Shown here: in pieces, positions 18,446 through 28,401 of the stretch
Position numbering within the stretch: position 1 is the first letter of the stretch
Layout: each line of letters opens with the position of its first letter
NCBI GenBank assembly: GCA_016868855.1
Contig: VGFP01000003.1
Coordinates: 186,001 to 250,000, forward strand
DNA from: Bacteroidota bacterium
Lineage (GTDB): Bacteria > Bacteroidota > Bacteroidia > Chitinophagales > Chitinophagaceae
DNA: 64,000 nt
Direction: 5' to 3'
Position numbers and translations under genes: made by a program
Notes under the pieces: generated by a model
Told to the model about the DNA's origin: nothing
Database searches by the model: none
Seen by the model: only the letters and a program-made list of their open reading frames with translations

Positions 18446-21400
18446 ATGCGTCTATTGAGACTGATTTTATCGTTGTTGTTTTTTTCATGTTTTATTGCAA
18501 ATGCGCAGGTAAGCAATGTGGAATATGGACGCAACAGGGTGCAGTACAAAAAAATCAACTGGACCTACTACCAAACCCGAAATTTTAATACCTACTATTA
18601 CGTGGGCGGCAATCAATTGGCAAAATTTACAGCACAGGTTGCAGAAGAAGAATTGAATAACATTGAAGAGTTCATAGAATACGGCTTGCAAAGAAGAGCA
18701 AACATTGTTATTTACAACAGTTTCACCGACTACAGACAATCCAACATCGGACTTGGTATCGACTGGCAAAATACAGGTGGAGTAACGAAACTTGTCAACA
18801 ATAAAATCATCCTTTTCTACGATGGAAATTTGAATCATCTTAAAATCAGTATCCGCCAGGGAATTGCAAGAGTACTGGTCGAGAATTTGCTGTTTGGGGA
18901 TGATTTGGGAGAGTTTGCCAGTAACCAGGCATTGCTGGATTTACCCAAATGGCTGACAGATGGATACATCTCTTATGTGGGCGAAGAATGGAGTCCCGCA
19001 TTGGATGACAAATTGAAATCAGCACTGCTGTCAGGCAAATACAAAACCTTTTATCAGTTTGCATTCAGAGAACCATTGTTTGCTGGTCATGCGTTTTGGA
19101 GATTTATTTCAGATAAATACAAAAAAGAAAGTGTAACCTATTTTCTGTATCTCTCCAGAATATACAAGAGTCTCAATACTGCCAGTTTAAAAGTTACCAA
19201 GAAAAGATTCAAAGATCTGTTGAAAGAATTCATGGAAACAGAATCTGATAAATACTTGTCTGACTTGAAAGGAAGAAGAAACCAGCCACGCGGAAACGTT
19301 GTGGCTACTGAAACCGTCAAACCCAGACAGGATTTTTACCGCTTTCAGGCCAACCCCATTGCCAGGAACAATACCTACGCCATGGTGGAATACAAAAAGG
19401 GCATCTACAAAGTAATTTTTGAGGATTTATCTCAGAAAAGGAAAATCCTTCTGAAAGCCGGCATCCTGAATTACCAGGATGAATTGAATCCACATTATCC
19501 CCTCATGGCATGGGACTCCAAAGGGTCGCGTCTGCTGGTGATTTACAATGAAGAAGGAAAAATCAAGTTGTTTGTATACGATGCAGTAAGCAGGTACAAA
19601 GCAGTCAAGCAGGTGATAGAAGATTTTCAAATCATACAGGATGCGAAATTCATGCTCGACAACAATACCCTGATTTTAAGCGCCGTCAAAAACGGTCAAT
19701 CAGATATTTTTGTCTACAAAATTGCTGAGCAAACCGTAGAACAAATCACCAATGATCCTAATGATGACCTGGATGCCTCGTTTGTTGCATTTCCAAACAA
19801 AACAGGTATCATATTCTCATCCAATCGTCCAACTGCCAGAGCAGTGAAGGCAGACACTGCCATCGCATCCAGAAACAGTTTCAATATATTCTTAGTAGAT
19901 AACTGGACAAAGAGCGATTTCCGTCAAATCACTCAACTTACCAATCAGCCATACGGACAAGCAAGATTTCCCCTTCAATACAATGTCAATCACTTTACGT
20001 TTGTAAGTGATGCCAATGGCATCGGAAACCGATATGCAGGCTTTTTCTCCACCAAAAAGGAAGGTTTAGATACCATTTACAAAGTAGCGGATGAATACCT
20101 GAGAAATCCACCTCCCAAAGAACTTGATTCAACCCTCAGAGCATTTAAAAAATCTGCACCCGACTCCATTGGGTACATATCCATTTCCAATGACAGTACC
20201 TATGTATTTCCTCTCACAAACTACGAGAGCAGTTTACAGGAAAGCAGAGGAGCAGGCGACAACAACCTCGTCAGCGAGGTTAGACAAGAAGGTGACATGA
20301 AATTTTTGTATAAACTCATAGTAAATGATGCTGTGCTGCTGAGAAGAAACATCAATGCGCGTCCGACTGCATACATCAAGAAACTGATGGATGAAGAGCG
20401 AAAACAACAAAACATCATCCTTCAACAAAAAGCAGCGCAGGAAAAAATGAGTGATGACAACAAGAAAGTGTCCCTGTTTCAAACCGAGTTTGCAGAAGAA
20501 GCCGCCAACAATACCATCAAAGCAATCGATGATGAAGCCATTGCATCCAGTCGAGTGGATTATCTAAAAAATGCAAAGCAGTATGACTATAAATTCAAAT
20601 TTGGATCAGACTACGTGGTTTCAGGTTTTAATAATTCTGTACTGGTTAACCGCTTTCAACCTTTTGCAGGCGGCGCTGGTCCGATATACCTTTCCAATGC
20701 CAACAACCTGAATGGAATATTGAGAATGGGAATATCCGACCTCATGGAAGACAAAAAATTCATAGGTGGATTCAGGCTGGCAACCAATTTAAAGGACAAT
20801 GACTATCTGGCCTCTTACCAGAATTTGAAAAAAAGGTATGACTGGGGACTCACCTACTACAGGAGCAATCAGCAGTATTTCCCCATTTATCCTGCTACTG
20901 ATATCAAATCACAGCTGAACAATAAACTTGCTTCCAATCTATATCAACTGAATATCAGCTACCCGTTGAATGAGGTAAAGAGCATCAGGGCCATGGTAGG
21001 CTATCGTACTGACAGGGTAACCATACTATCAGATGGAAATTATTATCCTTCGCTTACCATGACTGATACCGTCCTGAAATATGCACTGATCAAACTAGAA
21101 TATGTCCACGACAACACATTGAATCCTACCCTGAATATTTGGAACGGACTCCGATACAAGGTTTATGCGGATGTCAATACGCGCATGGTGAGTGCTGACA
21201 AAACAGGAAAGTACATGATCAACCTAGGTACAGACCTGCGTTATTATTATCCCATTTATAGAAATTTTATTTGGGCATTCAGGGCTGCAGCTGATTTCTC
21301 ATGGGGAACCCAAAAACTTATTTATTACCTAGGAGGTGTGGAAGGATGGCTGAATCCGAAATTCAATCAAAACATCCAGCCGGATCCAGACATGGATTAC

Positions 21401-21814
21401 GCATTCCAAACTCTCGCATTGAACCTGAGGGGCCACAGACAGAACATTGCCAATGGCAACAACAATATTGTATTCAATTCTGAACTCAGGTTTCCGATTT
21501 TCACTACCCTACTGAACCGTCCCATCAACAACGCGTTTCTCAGAAATCTACAACTCCTTCAATTTGTTGACTTGGGAACAGCATGGAATGGAAAATTTGA
21601 TAACATCCAACGACCCATCAATGTATATGGAGGTGGCTCAAATGTGCAAGTCAACATCAAAACAGGAGGCATCGGTCCCTTCGTCGGCGGCTATGGCTTT
21701 GGTGCAAGAAGCACGCTGTTGGGCTATTTCCTGAGAGTTGATGCTGGCTGGCCCATGGGCAATCTCTTTAGAGGCAAGCCCTATTGGTATTTTGCATTGG
21801 GAATCGACTTCTAA
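18446..21814 (+). CDS. Peptidase-MA-like / TolB-like propeller / BamA-like barrel envelope protein
   Basis: A 1122-residue exported protein starting at ATG 18446, where a signal peptide begins (MRLLRLILSLLFFSC...ANAQ). I see three parts. Residues 20-270 resemble the gluzincin-like peptidase MA fold (LPKWLTDGYISYVGEEW), but the HExxH position reads RQGIAR, so it is probably inactive. Residues about 290-560 look like a WD40/TolB-type propeller (GIIFSSNRPTAR). The last 400 residues are beta-strand rich and end in a surface-antigen (Omp85/BamA-like) barrel with terminal aromatic WYFALGIDF. A short Lys/Gln-rich stretch joins the halves. The function is unknown; an outer-membrane assembly or transport role is plausible. 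Domain assignment is by eye. Confidence 0.75.
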   Translation: MRLLRLILSLLFFSCFIANAQVSNVEYGRNRVQYKKINWTYYQTRNFNTYYYVGGNQLAKFTAQVAEEELNNIEEFIEYGLQRRANIVIYNSFTDYRQSNIGLGIDWQNTGGVTKLVNNKIILFYDGNLNHLKISIRQGIARVLVENLLFGDDLGEFASNQALLDLPKWLTDGYISYVGEEWSPALDDKLKSALLSGKYKTFYQFAFREPLFAGHAFWRFISDKYKKESVTYFLYLSRIYKSLNTASLKVTKKRFKDLLKEFMETESDKYLSDLKGRRNQPRGNVVATETVKPRQDFYRFQANPIARNNTYAMVEYKKGIYKVIFEDLSQKRKILLKAGILNYQDELNPHYPLMAWDSKGSRLLVIYNEEGKIKLFVYDAVSRYKAVKQVIEDFQIIQDAKFMLDNNTLILSAVKNGQSDIFVYKIAEQTVEQITNDPNDDLDASFVAFPNKTGIIFSSNRPTARAVKADTAIASRNSFNIFLVDNWTKSDFRQITQLTNQPYGQARFPLQYNVNHFTFVSDANGIGNRYAGFFSTKKEGLDTIYKVADEYLRNPPPKELDSTLRAFKKSAPDSIGYISISNDSTYVFPLTNYESSLQESRGAGDNNLVSEVRQEGDMKFLYKLIVNDAVLLRRNINARPTAYIKKLMDEERKQQNIILQQKAAQEKMSDDNKKVSLFQTEFAEEAANNTIKAIDDEAIASSRVDYLKNAKQYDYKFKFGSDYVVSGFNNSVLVNRFQPFAGGAGPIYLSNANNLNGILRMGISDLMEDKKFIGGFRLATNLKDNDYLASYQNLKKRYDWGLTYYRSNQQYFPIYPATDIKSQLNNKLASNLYQLNISYPLNEVKSIRAMVGYRTDRVTILSDGNYYPSLTMTDTVLKYALIKLEYVHDNTLNPTLNIWNGLRYKVYADVNTRMVSADKTGKYMINLGTDLRYYYPIYRNFIWAFRAAADFSWGTQKLIYYLGGVEGWLNPKFNQNIQPDPDMDYAFQTLALNLRGHRQNIANGNNNIVFNSELRFPIFTTLLNRPINNAFLRNLQLLQFVDLGTAWNGKFDNIQRPINVYGGGSNVQVNIKTGGIGPFVGGYGFGARSTLLGYFLRVDAGWPMGNLFRGKPYWYFALGIDF

Positions 21815-21827
21815 TTTTTTCTCTTCG

Positions 21828-21854
21828 GATCTTGTTGAAAGCAACCGATCTTTT
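21828..21854 (+). terminator. Possible weak terminator
   Basis: Imperfect hairpin: GATC pairs with GATC and GTTG with CAAC around a short loop, with internal mismatches, then TTTT. It lies 14 bp after the propeller/barrel gene stop. Confidence 0.3.
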
Positions 21855-21900
21855 GTGCATTTACACCTTATAATGCCTGCAGATCACAGTAGGTTCGCAC

Positions 21901-23160
21901 GTGCACAATCAACAGCATTTTTGGAAAGCACTTCCATTTTTTAGACTGTTTTTTTGGTTGTTGGGAGGTTTACTCACAGACCAATTTTATAACCCAAGTA
22001 TCAACCATGTCATTGCTGTGCATGCATTATGCATATTGTGTTTCATCTTTTTCAAAAGCATGGACATCGAATGGGCATGGAAATACAGATTGCTATTATC
22101 GGGTATGATAGCCGTTTACATATTTACATGGGGATGCATCAATTCAAACCTGCGATCTAATTTAAAAGTAAAAGTAACATCCATCAACACCCCTTTTCTG
22201 TTAAGAGTTGAGGAGCAAAAAGTCAGTTATCAACAACAAAAATGGATTGCTGTTGTGTATACCAGGAATGGCAACAAATGGCAGTACAGAGGAAAAACAT
22301 ATGTATACTTTAAAAACTTGAAGGGTGAAAAACTGAAAAGAGGCGATCTCTTGTATTGCAATGCCTCTATACATCGAATAAAAAACACACAGCATCCTGG
22401 TGAATTCAATCAGAAATCATACAGCAAAATGAATGGTATTTTTTACAGCATTTCACTTGATCATCAAGAGACATATTTGCAAATTGGCAATGACATCAGT
22501 TCAAAAGGAGATGTATTTCTATCGATCAGAACATACATGATTGATAAATTAAAAAGGTATATACAAGATAAAAATGTGCTGGGCATTGCAGAGGCCATGT
22601 TGATAGGTTTCAAAAATGATATTGATCCAGCTTTGAATAAAACATATGTTGATGCTGGTGTTAGCCATGTGATTGCAATTTCAGGTATGCATCTAGGATT
22701 GATCTGTGTGTTTATGAATCAGTTGTTTGAATGGATCTTCAAGAAAAAATACTTATCCCTGTTGTCTCTCATCGTAACCCTGCCTGTACTATGGATCTTC
22801 GCTTTTACCACGGGAGCAAGTGCATCTGTTATAAGAAGCGTTGTCATGTTCAGCTTTATCATCATCGGCAATAACATTTCAAAAGCAAATGACGGAATCA
22901 ATGCATTATTTGGTGCTGGTTTTATGATGTTGGTTATTGATCCGGATACACTATATGATATGGGATTTCAGCTCAGCTTCTCCGCAGTGCTCTCAATCAT
23001 GCTTTTTTACAACTGGGTGAGAAAGTTGGTTTTTACAAAAAATAAATTATTACAAAAAGGTTGGTCATTTGTAGCATTGTCAATATCAGTACAGATACTT
23101 ACCATACCCCCTATTGATTTATCACTTTCAGCAATATCCAATTTATTCAATTTTAAATAA
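21901..23160 (+). pseudogene. comEC: ComEC/Rec2 competence channel, N-terminal part (frameshifted)
   Basis: The first 419 residues of a ComEC-type inner-membrane DNA uptake channel. The start is GTG at 21901. It includes the N-terminal OB-like DUF4131 region and the competence domain with the diagnostic SHVIAISGMHLGLI. The frame breaks at 23107-23111 (CCCCC): after TIPP the reading runs off into an unrelated tail and stops at 23160, while the family sequence IYHFQQYPIYSILNNLVIVPLSS continues in the next frame. One base fewer in the C5 run would join the two halves into about 690 residues, the usual Bacteroidota length. This could be a sequencing indel, a real mutation or (less likely) +1 recoding. 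Confidence 0.85.
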
Positions 23161-23932
23161 TTTGGTCATCGTCCCCCTATCCAGCATCGTCTTGATTGCC
23201 GAACTGATGCTTTTTATTCACCCAATACAAGAAGTAAACTCATTCATTGCATCGCACATCATTACGACTTGCATTCAATGGATGAACAGATATGCAACAG
23301 CGATGAATTCATTGCCTTGTGCACTGGTTTCATTCCCAGTAATGTCAATGCAGATGATAATGCTTCAATCCATCACCCTATTTGGCATATGTCTCTTTAT
23401 ATTAAAAAAGAAAAGTCATTTACTGTGGATTACTTGCATAAGTGCCCTCTTGAGCTGTATGCAATCGCTGCATGAACGCACACATATAGCGTCAATACAG
23501 AGGTTGATCTTGTTAAACATGCGAGAACTTGGAACCATCATGCATCAACATGGAAGTCGGGCAGATACGTATGTTTTTGGAAACGGGGAATCCACTTCAC
23601 AGAAGGATATACAAAGAATCAAATTCATTGCAAGGCATGCCTATATAGATGAGATACAGTTTAAAAAAATGGAGCTGCGCCCAATGGTACTTCAAAACAG
23701 CAAATCAGATACTGCCATCATCATGATGGGAAACAATCTGCAAGATGCAGAGGCCAGGGTACTGCTGAGGAAACACAAAAAATGGCTGGCAGATGGAAGC
23801 ACCAAACTGTGGAAAATTAGAAGATGGCAGAAAGATCCACAAAACTTACATTTGCGTCTCCTACTTACGGCAGAAACCGGTCCCATTTACCTTGATTGCA
23901 AGGACTTCCACCGATTCTTCCGTCAAAAATGA
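23114..23932 (+). pseudogene. comEC: ComEC, C-terminal part in the shifted frame
   Basis: About 272 residues continuing the competence domain: IYHFQQYPIYSILNNLVIVPLSSIVL, further hydrophobic segments, then a soluble C-terminal region. The zinc-binding MBL domain of Bacillus ComEC is absent, as in many Bacteroidota homologues. A TTG at 23114 could be read as a start but lies in the middle of the conserved competence domain, so this is the downstream half of a broken gene, not a separate gene. The final TGA overlaps a possible purH ATG (ATGA, 23929-23932). Confidence 0.82.
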
Positions 23933-23937
23933 TTTTC

Positions 23938-25458
23938 ATGCAAAAAAAAATACGTTCTGCCCTTATTTCAGTCTTTTACAAAGATGGATTGGAACCGCTT
24001 GTAAGACTTCTGAACGCGCAGGGAGTTGTGATTTATTCCACAGGCGGCACGCAGCAATTCATTGAAAAATTGGGACTGGAATGCGTTCCAGTTGAATCCG
24101 TAACTGATTACCCTTACATCCTTGGAGGCAGGGTCAAAACACTGCATCCCAAAATATTTGGAGGCATTCTGGGTAGAAGAGCGGTTCAACAAGATCTTCA
24201 GGAGATGAAAGAATTTGAGATTCCAGAGATTGACATGGTGGTAGTAGATCTATACCCCTTTGAAGAAACCCTTGCACAGACCAATGAGGAAAAATCAATC
24301 ATTGAGAAAATTGATATCGGCGGACCATCCATGATCAGGGCTGCAGCCAAAAATTACAGCGATCTATTTGTCATTGCCTCTAAAACTTCTTATCAAACTG
24401 CAATTGAATTGCTGTCCACCCAAGAAGGTCATACAACTTTGGAACAAAGAAAGTCTTTCGCTGCCAAAGCATTTGAAATAGTTGCTCATTATGATTTTGC
24501 CATTTCCAATTATTTCAATAGTGAAAATGGAAATGAATTTTTATTTGCCGCTGGGAATCGACAAATCATGCGATACGGTGAAAATCCTCATCAAACTGGT
24601 ATTTTTTACGGCGACCTATCAGCATTATTCAACCAGTTGAATGGAAAAGAATTATCATACAATAACTTGGTTGATGTAGATGCTGCAATGCATTTGATCA
24701 ATGAATTTGATGGTGCAGCAGAGGCTACATTTGCCATCATCAAACATACCAATGTATGTGGTATTGCAAGCAGGTCAGTTGTTTCAGAAGCATGGAAAGA
24801 CGCATTGGCAGGCGATCCAGAAAGTGCATTTGGTGGAGTGCTCTTCAGCAACCACCCCATCGATGCAACTACAGCTCATTTGATCAATGAGATATTTTTT
24901 GAGGTTCTGATTGCCCCTGCTTACGATGCCGACGCACTGGAAATGCTGAAGAGCAAGAAAAACAGAATACTGCTGGAACAAAGAAATCCACTCAGAGAAA
25001 AAAATCAATTCAAATCAATTTTAAATGGCGTTCTCACACAACAACATGATGTTGGAAACTACTCAAATTGGGAAGAAGCAGGCGGAAGACCATGCAGCGA
25101 TCGTGAGAAAGAGGATTTGATCTTTGCAAACAAGGTTTGTAAACACCTCAAATCTAATGCCATTGCACTTGTAAAAAACAAACAGTTGATTGGAAAAGGA
25201 TGCGGACAAACATCCAGAATTGATTCATTGAGGCAATCGATTGAAAAAGCCAAACAATTTCAATTTGACCTTCAAGATGCAGTGCTGGCCAGTGATGCAT
25301 TTTTTCCATTTGATGATTGCGTAAAAATGAGTCACGCTGAAAAGATCACAGCATTTATACAGCCAGGTGGATCCATACGCGATAAGGACTCCATTGCATA
25401 TTGCAAAGAACACCAACTAGCAATGGTTATAACCGGCATGCGCCACTTCAGGCATTGA
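23938..25458 (+). CDS. purH: Bifunctional AICAR formyltransferase/IMP cyclohydrolase
   Basis: Catalyses the last two steps of de novo IMP synthesis. The 506-residue protein has an N-terminal MGS-like cyclohydrolase domain (YSTGGT, GGRVKTLHPK) and a C-terminal AICAR transformylase domain with RYGENPHQ and KHTNVCGIA, whose Lys-His pair is catalytic. The family usually has KHxNPCG; here Val replaces Pro. The start is placed at ATG 23938 (MQKKIRSALISV), the usual family N-terminus; ATG 23929, overlapping the comEC stop, adds three residues and would allow coupling. The stop overlaps the next gene's ATG by one base (TGATG). Confidence 0.96.
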   Translation: MQKKIRSALISVFYKDGLEPLVRLLNAQGVVIYSTGGTQQFIEKLGLECVPVESVTDYPYILGGRVKTLHPKIFGGILGRRAVQQDLQEMKEFEIPEIDMVVVDLYPFEETLAQTNEEKSIIEKIDIGGPSMIRAAAKNYSDLFVIASKTSYQTAIELLSTQEGHTTLEQRKSFAAKAFEIVAHYDFAISNYFNSENGNEFLFAAGNRQIMRYGENPHQTGIFYGDLSALFNQLNGKELSYNNLVDVDAAMHLINEFDGAAEATFAIIKHTNVCGIASRSVVSEAWKDALAGDPESAFGGVLFSNHPIDATTAHLINEIFFEVLIAPAYDADALEMLKSKKNRILLEQRNPLREKNQFKSILNGVLTQQHDVGNYSNWEEAGGRPCSDREKEDLIFANKVCKHLKSNAIALVKNKQLIGKGCGQTSRIDSLRQSIEKAKQFQFDLQDAVLASDAFFPFDDCVKMSHAEKITAFIQPGGSIRDKDSIAYCKEHQLAMVITGMRHFRH

Positions 25459-26369
25459 TGATCAAGCAACCACCAACATCTGAACGAGCAAAGGGACTTA
25501 CTGCTGTTGCAGTCGTATCCATTTTATGGGGAACTACTTGGATGGCCTCCAAGGTTGGCGTCAAGTATTTACCAGCACTTCAGCTTTCAGGACTCCGACA
25601 TGTGATTGGCGGCGGAATGTATGTGGTCTATTTTTCAGTAATGAAGAAAATGTTTCTGCGCAGAGACCAATTTCTACGAATACTGATGATGGCCATCATC
25701 ATGTTTGTGCTCAGCAACGGATTGAGCGTGATGTCAGTGGTATACATGCCCAGTGGAATTGCATCTGTTGTCGGCGCCATTGCACCCATCTGGGTGGTGG
25801 TGATCAGCTATCTGTTTCAAAAAAAGAATAAAATCCTACCTCAAACCATTCTAGGAGTATTGATTGGATTTGCCGGAGTGATCATTTGCTTCTATGATTA
25901 TTTCAACGAGATCAAGGAGGGGAATTTCGCGCTGGGAATTTTCTACGGACTGGTTTCTAGCATCACCTGGGCAATAGGTGCACTGCTTACAGCCAAACAG
26001 GCAAAAGATACAGACCCTTATTTTTCTTTGGGATGGCAAATGCTGCTCAGCGGCATTTTACTCAACATCATTTCCTATGCAACGGGATCATTTGTAAGCA
26101 TAGAAAACCTGCCGTTGGAAGCATGGTATTCAATTGGCTATTTGGTGATCATTGGATCTGTTATTGCATTTGGAGCTTATGTATTTGCGCTCAAAAGACT
26201 TCCTGCAGCATTGGTAACGGTTCATGCCTATATCAATCCAATCGTTGCCTTGATCATCGGAAGTGTATTGTTGGATGAACAACTTACCAGAAATATCGCC
26301 ATTGGAACCATGGCAACCTTGTTTGGGGTTTTTCTGGTAAACAATAGTTTCAAGAAAACTACTGATTAG
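25458..26369 (+). CDS. EamA/DMT-family transporter
   Basis: A 303-residue inner-membrane protein with ten predicted hydrophobic segments in two EamA repeats. The first repeat starts at AVVSILWGTTWMASKVGV and the second at GIFYGLVSSITWAIGALL; the paired pattern of W-G/W-A after the first helix is typical. DMT exporters carry amino acids, nucleotides or metabolites; the substrate is unknown. The start ATG at 25458 shares a base with the purH stop, so expression is probably coupled to purH. It overlaps the convergent LutB-like gene by 11 bp. Confidence 0.9.
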   Translation: MIKQPPTSERAKGLTAVAVVSILWGTTWMASKVGVKYLPALQLSGLRHVIGGGMYVVYFSVMKKMFLRRDQFLRILMMAIIMFVLSNGLSVMSVVYMPSGIASVVGAIAPIWVVVISYLFQKKNKILPQTILGVLIGFAGVIICFYDYFNEIKEGNFALGIFYGLVSSITWAIGALLTAKQAKDTDPYFSLGWQMLLSGILLNIISYATGSFVSIENLPLEAWYSIGYLVIIGSVIAFGAYVFALKRLPAALVTVHAYINPIVALIIGSVLLDEQLTRNIAIGTMATLFGVFLVNNSFKKTTD

Positions 26370-27741
26370 TTTTCTGTTTCTCTTTCCAAATTTGGTTGAA
26401 TGATTTTTTAGGAAAATCTAAGTCGGCTCGATGAACGGTCCACCCTTTGAAAAGTTTGTTGACCATCCAGTTCTTCATTTTTTTATTCCCGGTATTCATC
26501 AATGGACGAAAAAGCATTGCTTGCTGCCAAGCTGTCCATGCAACTTTTTCCAAAACATCGCCTTTTACCTTTTTGACTGCTTCCCTCCTGTTTTCCAAGA
26601 GTAGCTCATGCAAATTGATTTTGACAGCGCACACTTCGGTACAATTTCCGCAAAGTGAAGAGGCATGGCTGAGGTGCTTCCATTCTCCCATGTCTTTCAA
26701 ATGGGGAGTGATTACACTGCCAATGGGACCGCTGTAAGTTGTTTCATAGCTGTGTCCCCCAATATTTTTATATACGGGACATGCATTCAGGCATGCTCCA
26801 CACCGGATGCAATAAAGACTCTCTCTTGAAACTGGATCCTGTAAAATATTGGTACGGCCGTTGTCGAGCAAGATCACATACATTTCTTCCGGACCATTCT
26901 CTTCAGTTGACTGCCGGGGTCCGTTTATGATTGAATTATAAACAGTAATCTGCTGGCCCGTTCCAAACGTTGACAACAAAGGCCAAAACAATGCAAGGTC
27001 CTGCAAACTTGGAATAACTTTTTCAATACCTGCCACTACGATATGTGTTTGTGGCCAGGAAGCACTCAATCTTGCATTTCCCTCGTTTTCAGTGATGGCA
27101 ATGCTGCCTGTTTCAGAGATGATGAAATTAGCACCTGTCACTCCCACCTCTGCCTCAGCGTATTTTTTTCGGAGCTTGTCTCTTGCTACCAACGTAAGTT
27201 GTTCAGGGGTCAAATCCAGTGGAGTATTCAAATGCTCATGAAAGACCCTGGCAACATCCTGTTTGCTTTTGTGCATGGCTGGGGTTACAATATGATAGGG
27301 AGGTTCTCCATCCAGTTGCTGAATATATTCACCCAAATCCGTCTCAATGCTCTCGATATGATTTTTCTCCAAAAAATCATTGAGATGTATTTCTTCTGTA
27401 ACCATGCTCTTGCTCTTGACCAATGTTTTGCAATTCTTTTCCTTGCATATTTTTAAAATCGCTTCGCAGGCTTGTTCTGCATTCTCAGCCCATATGACTT
27501 TACCTCCTCGTTTGAGAAAATTGAATTCAAATTTCTCCAACTGCCGATCAAGCGATTGGAGTGATTTCCATTTTATATTTTTCGCTTTCTCACGAGCAAA
27601 ATCCAAATCAGCAAACTGTTTTTTTCCGGCCGGAACAACCGCGTTGTATTTACCGATATTATGATTGATTTTATTGCGGTGACTGATATCGGCCGCTTTT
27701 GTAAAACTTTTTTCTTTGAACGAACTGATTCTGGTTGTCAT
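26359..27741 (-). CDS. lutB: LutB-like iron-sulfur LUD-domain protein
   Basis: A 460-residue protein of the LutB/YkgF family, the iron-sulfur subunit of LutABC-type L-lactate oxidation. It has an N-terminal LUD domain (ANFIISETGSIAITENEGNARL) and a C-terminal ferredoxin-like region with CIRCGACLNACPV and CGNCTEVC, enough for two [4Fe-4S] clusters. The start is ATG at 27741, where MTTRISSFKEKSF begins 7 bp after the DUF3109 stop. LutA and LutC genes are not in the window, which is odd because they usually adjoin lutB; they may be encoded elsewhere. Confidence 0.9.
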   Translation of the reverse strand: MTTRISSFKEKSFTKAADISHRNKINHNIGKYNAVVPAGKKQFADLDFAREKAKNIKWKSLQSLDRQLEKFEFNFLKRGGKVIWAENAEQACEAILKICKEKNCKTLVKSKSMVTEEIHLNDFLEKNHIESIETDLGEYIQQLDGEPPYHIVTPAMHKSKQDVARVFHEHLNTPLDLTPEQLTLVARDKLRKKYAEAEVGVTGANFIISETGSIAITENEGNARLSASWPQTHIVVAGIEKVIPSLQDLALFWPLLSTFGTGQQITVYNSIINGPRQSTEENGPEEMYVILLDNGRTNILQDPVSRESLYCIRCGACLNACPVYKNIGGHSYETTYSGPIGSVITPHLKDMGEWKHLSHASSLCGNCTEVCAVKINLHELLLENRREAVKKVKGDVLEKVAWTAWQQAMLFRPLMNTGNKKMKNWMVNKLFKGWTVHRADLDFPKKSFNQIWKEKQKTNQ

Positions 27742-27748
27742 TCGTTGA

Positions 27749-28345
27749 TTATTTTTTAGGTTGTTTTGCGGAGTAATAACCATCCGCAATTTGAGTGAGT
27801 GCCTTGTAAAAGGGTTCTCCAAATGCTCTGACCAGCGCATCTTTTAAAAAAATATAAACAGGCACTTTCAGTTCTTTGCCAAGCTTGCAGGCCGGAGAGC
27901 ACATGTCCTTTCTTGGTTCATAATTCAACATCTCATGTCCGGTGTATTTGCTCTTGGTTTTTTTTATCGGATACAAATGACATGAAATAGGCTTTTTCCA
28001 CTTGATGTCTCCTCGGTTGTAAGCTTCCTCAAAGACACATTTGATGATGCTCTTTTCATCTTTGAATCCATATGCACAAATTGTATCGTTGACAGTTGGA
28101 GTTACCCAACCAAACTCTCTATCGTATCGATATAGTCCATTTTTCTCTACTTCTTTTATACCCTCCACAGTCATGGATGGCTTCACTTTTTCGTATGCTT
28201 TTTTCACTTCATCCAACTCTTTATCTTCAAGCGGTGCGCCTGCATCACCATCCTCACAACAACCACCTTTGCATTTGCTCAAATTGCAAACAAATTCAGC
28301 TTCAACGATCTCGTCGCTCATCAATACATTGTCGATAACAATCAA
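27749..28345 (-). CDS. DUF3109 family cysteine-rich protein
   Basis: A 198-residue cytosolic protein of the DUF3109 family, conserved in Bacteroidota. Cysteines occur as CNLSKCKGGCC near the N-terminus, then single Cys in TICAYG, IKCVF, SCHLYP and CSPACKLG, a layout that suggests metal or iron-sulfur binding (inference). The start is uncertain: TTG at 28345 (IVIDNVLMSDEIV) is preferred because family members begin there and the promoter box at 28358-28365 overlaps the alternative TTG at 28360. It is followed at 7 bp by lutB, so both may serve iron-sulfur or redox metabolism. Confidence 0.82.
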   Translation of the reverse strand: MIVIDNVLMSDEIVEAEFVCNLSKCKGGCCEDGDAGAPLEDKELDEVKKAYEKVKPSMTVEGIKEVEKNGLYRYDREFGWVTPTVNDTICAYGFKDEKSIIKCVFEEAYNRGDIKWKKPISCHLYPIKKTKSKYTGHEMLNYEPRKDMCSPACKLGKELKVPVYIFLKDALVRAFGEPFYKALTQIADGYYSAKQPKK

Positions 28346-28357
28346 GTGACTTTTTTG

Positions 28358-28390
28358 CAAAAATAATGTTTATCGTGGGGGATCTTCAAA
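28358..28390 (-). promoter_or_regulatory. Promoter TTTG-N21-TATTTTTG for DUF3109-lutB
   Basis: Minus strand: TTTG at 28387-28390 and an exact -7 box at 28358-28365, 12 nt before the TTG at 28345. Lies between the response regulator stop and the DUF3109 gene. Confidence 0.55.
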
Positions 28391-28401
28391 AATCTTCAAC
28401 C

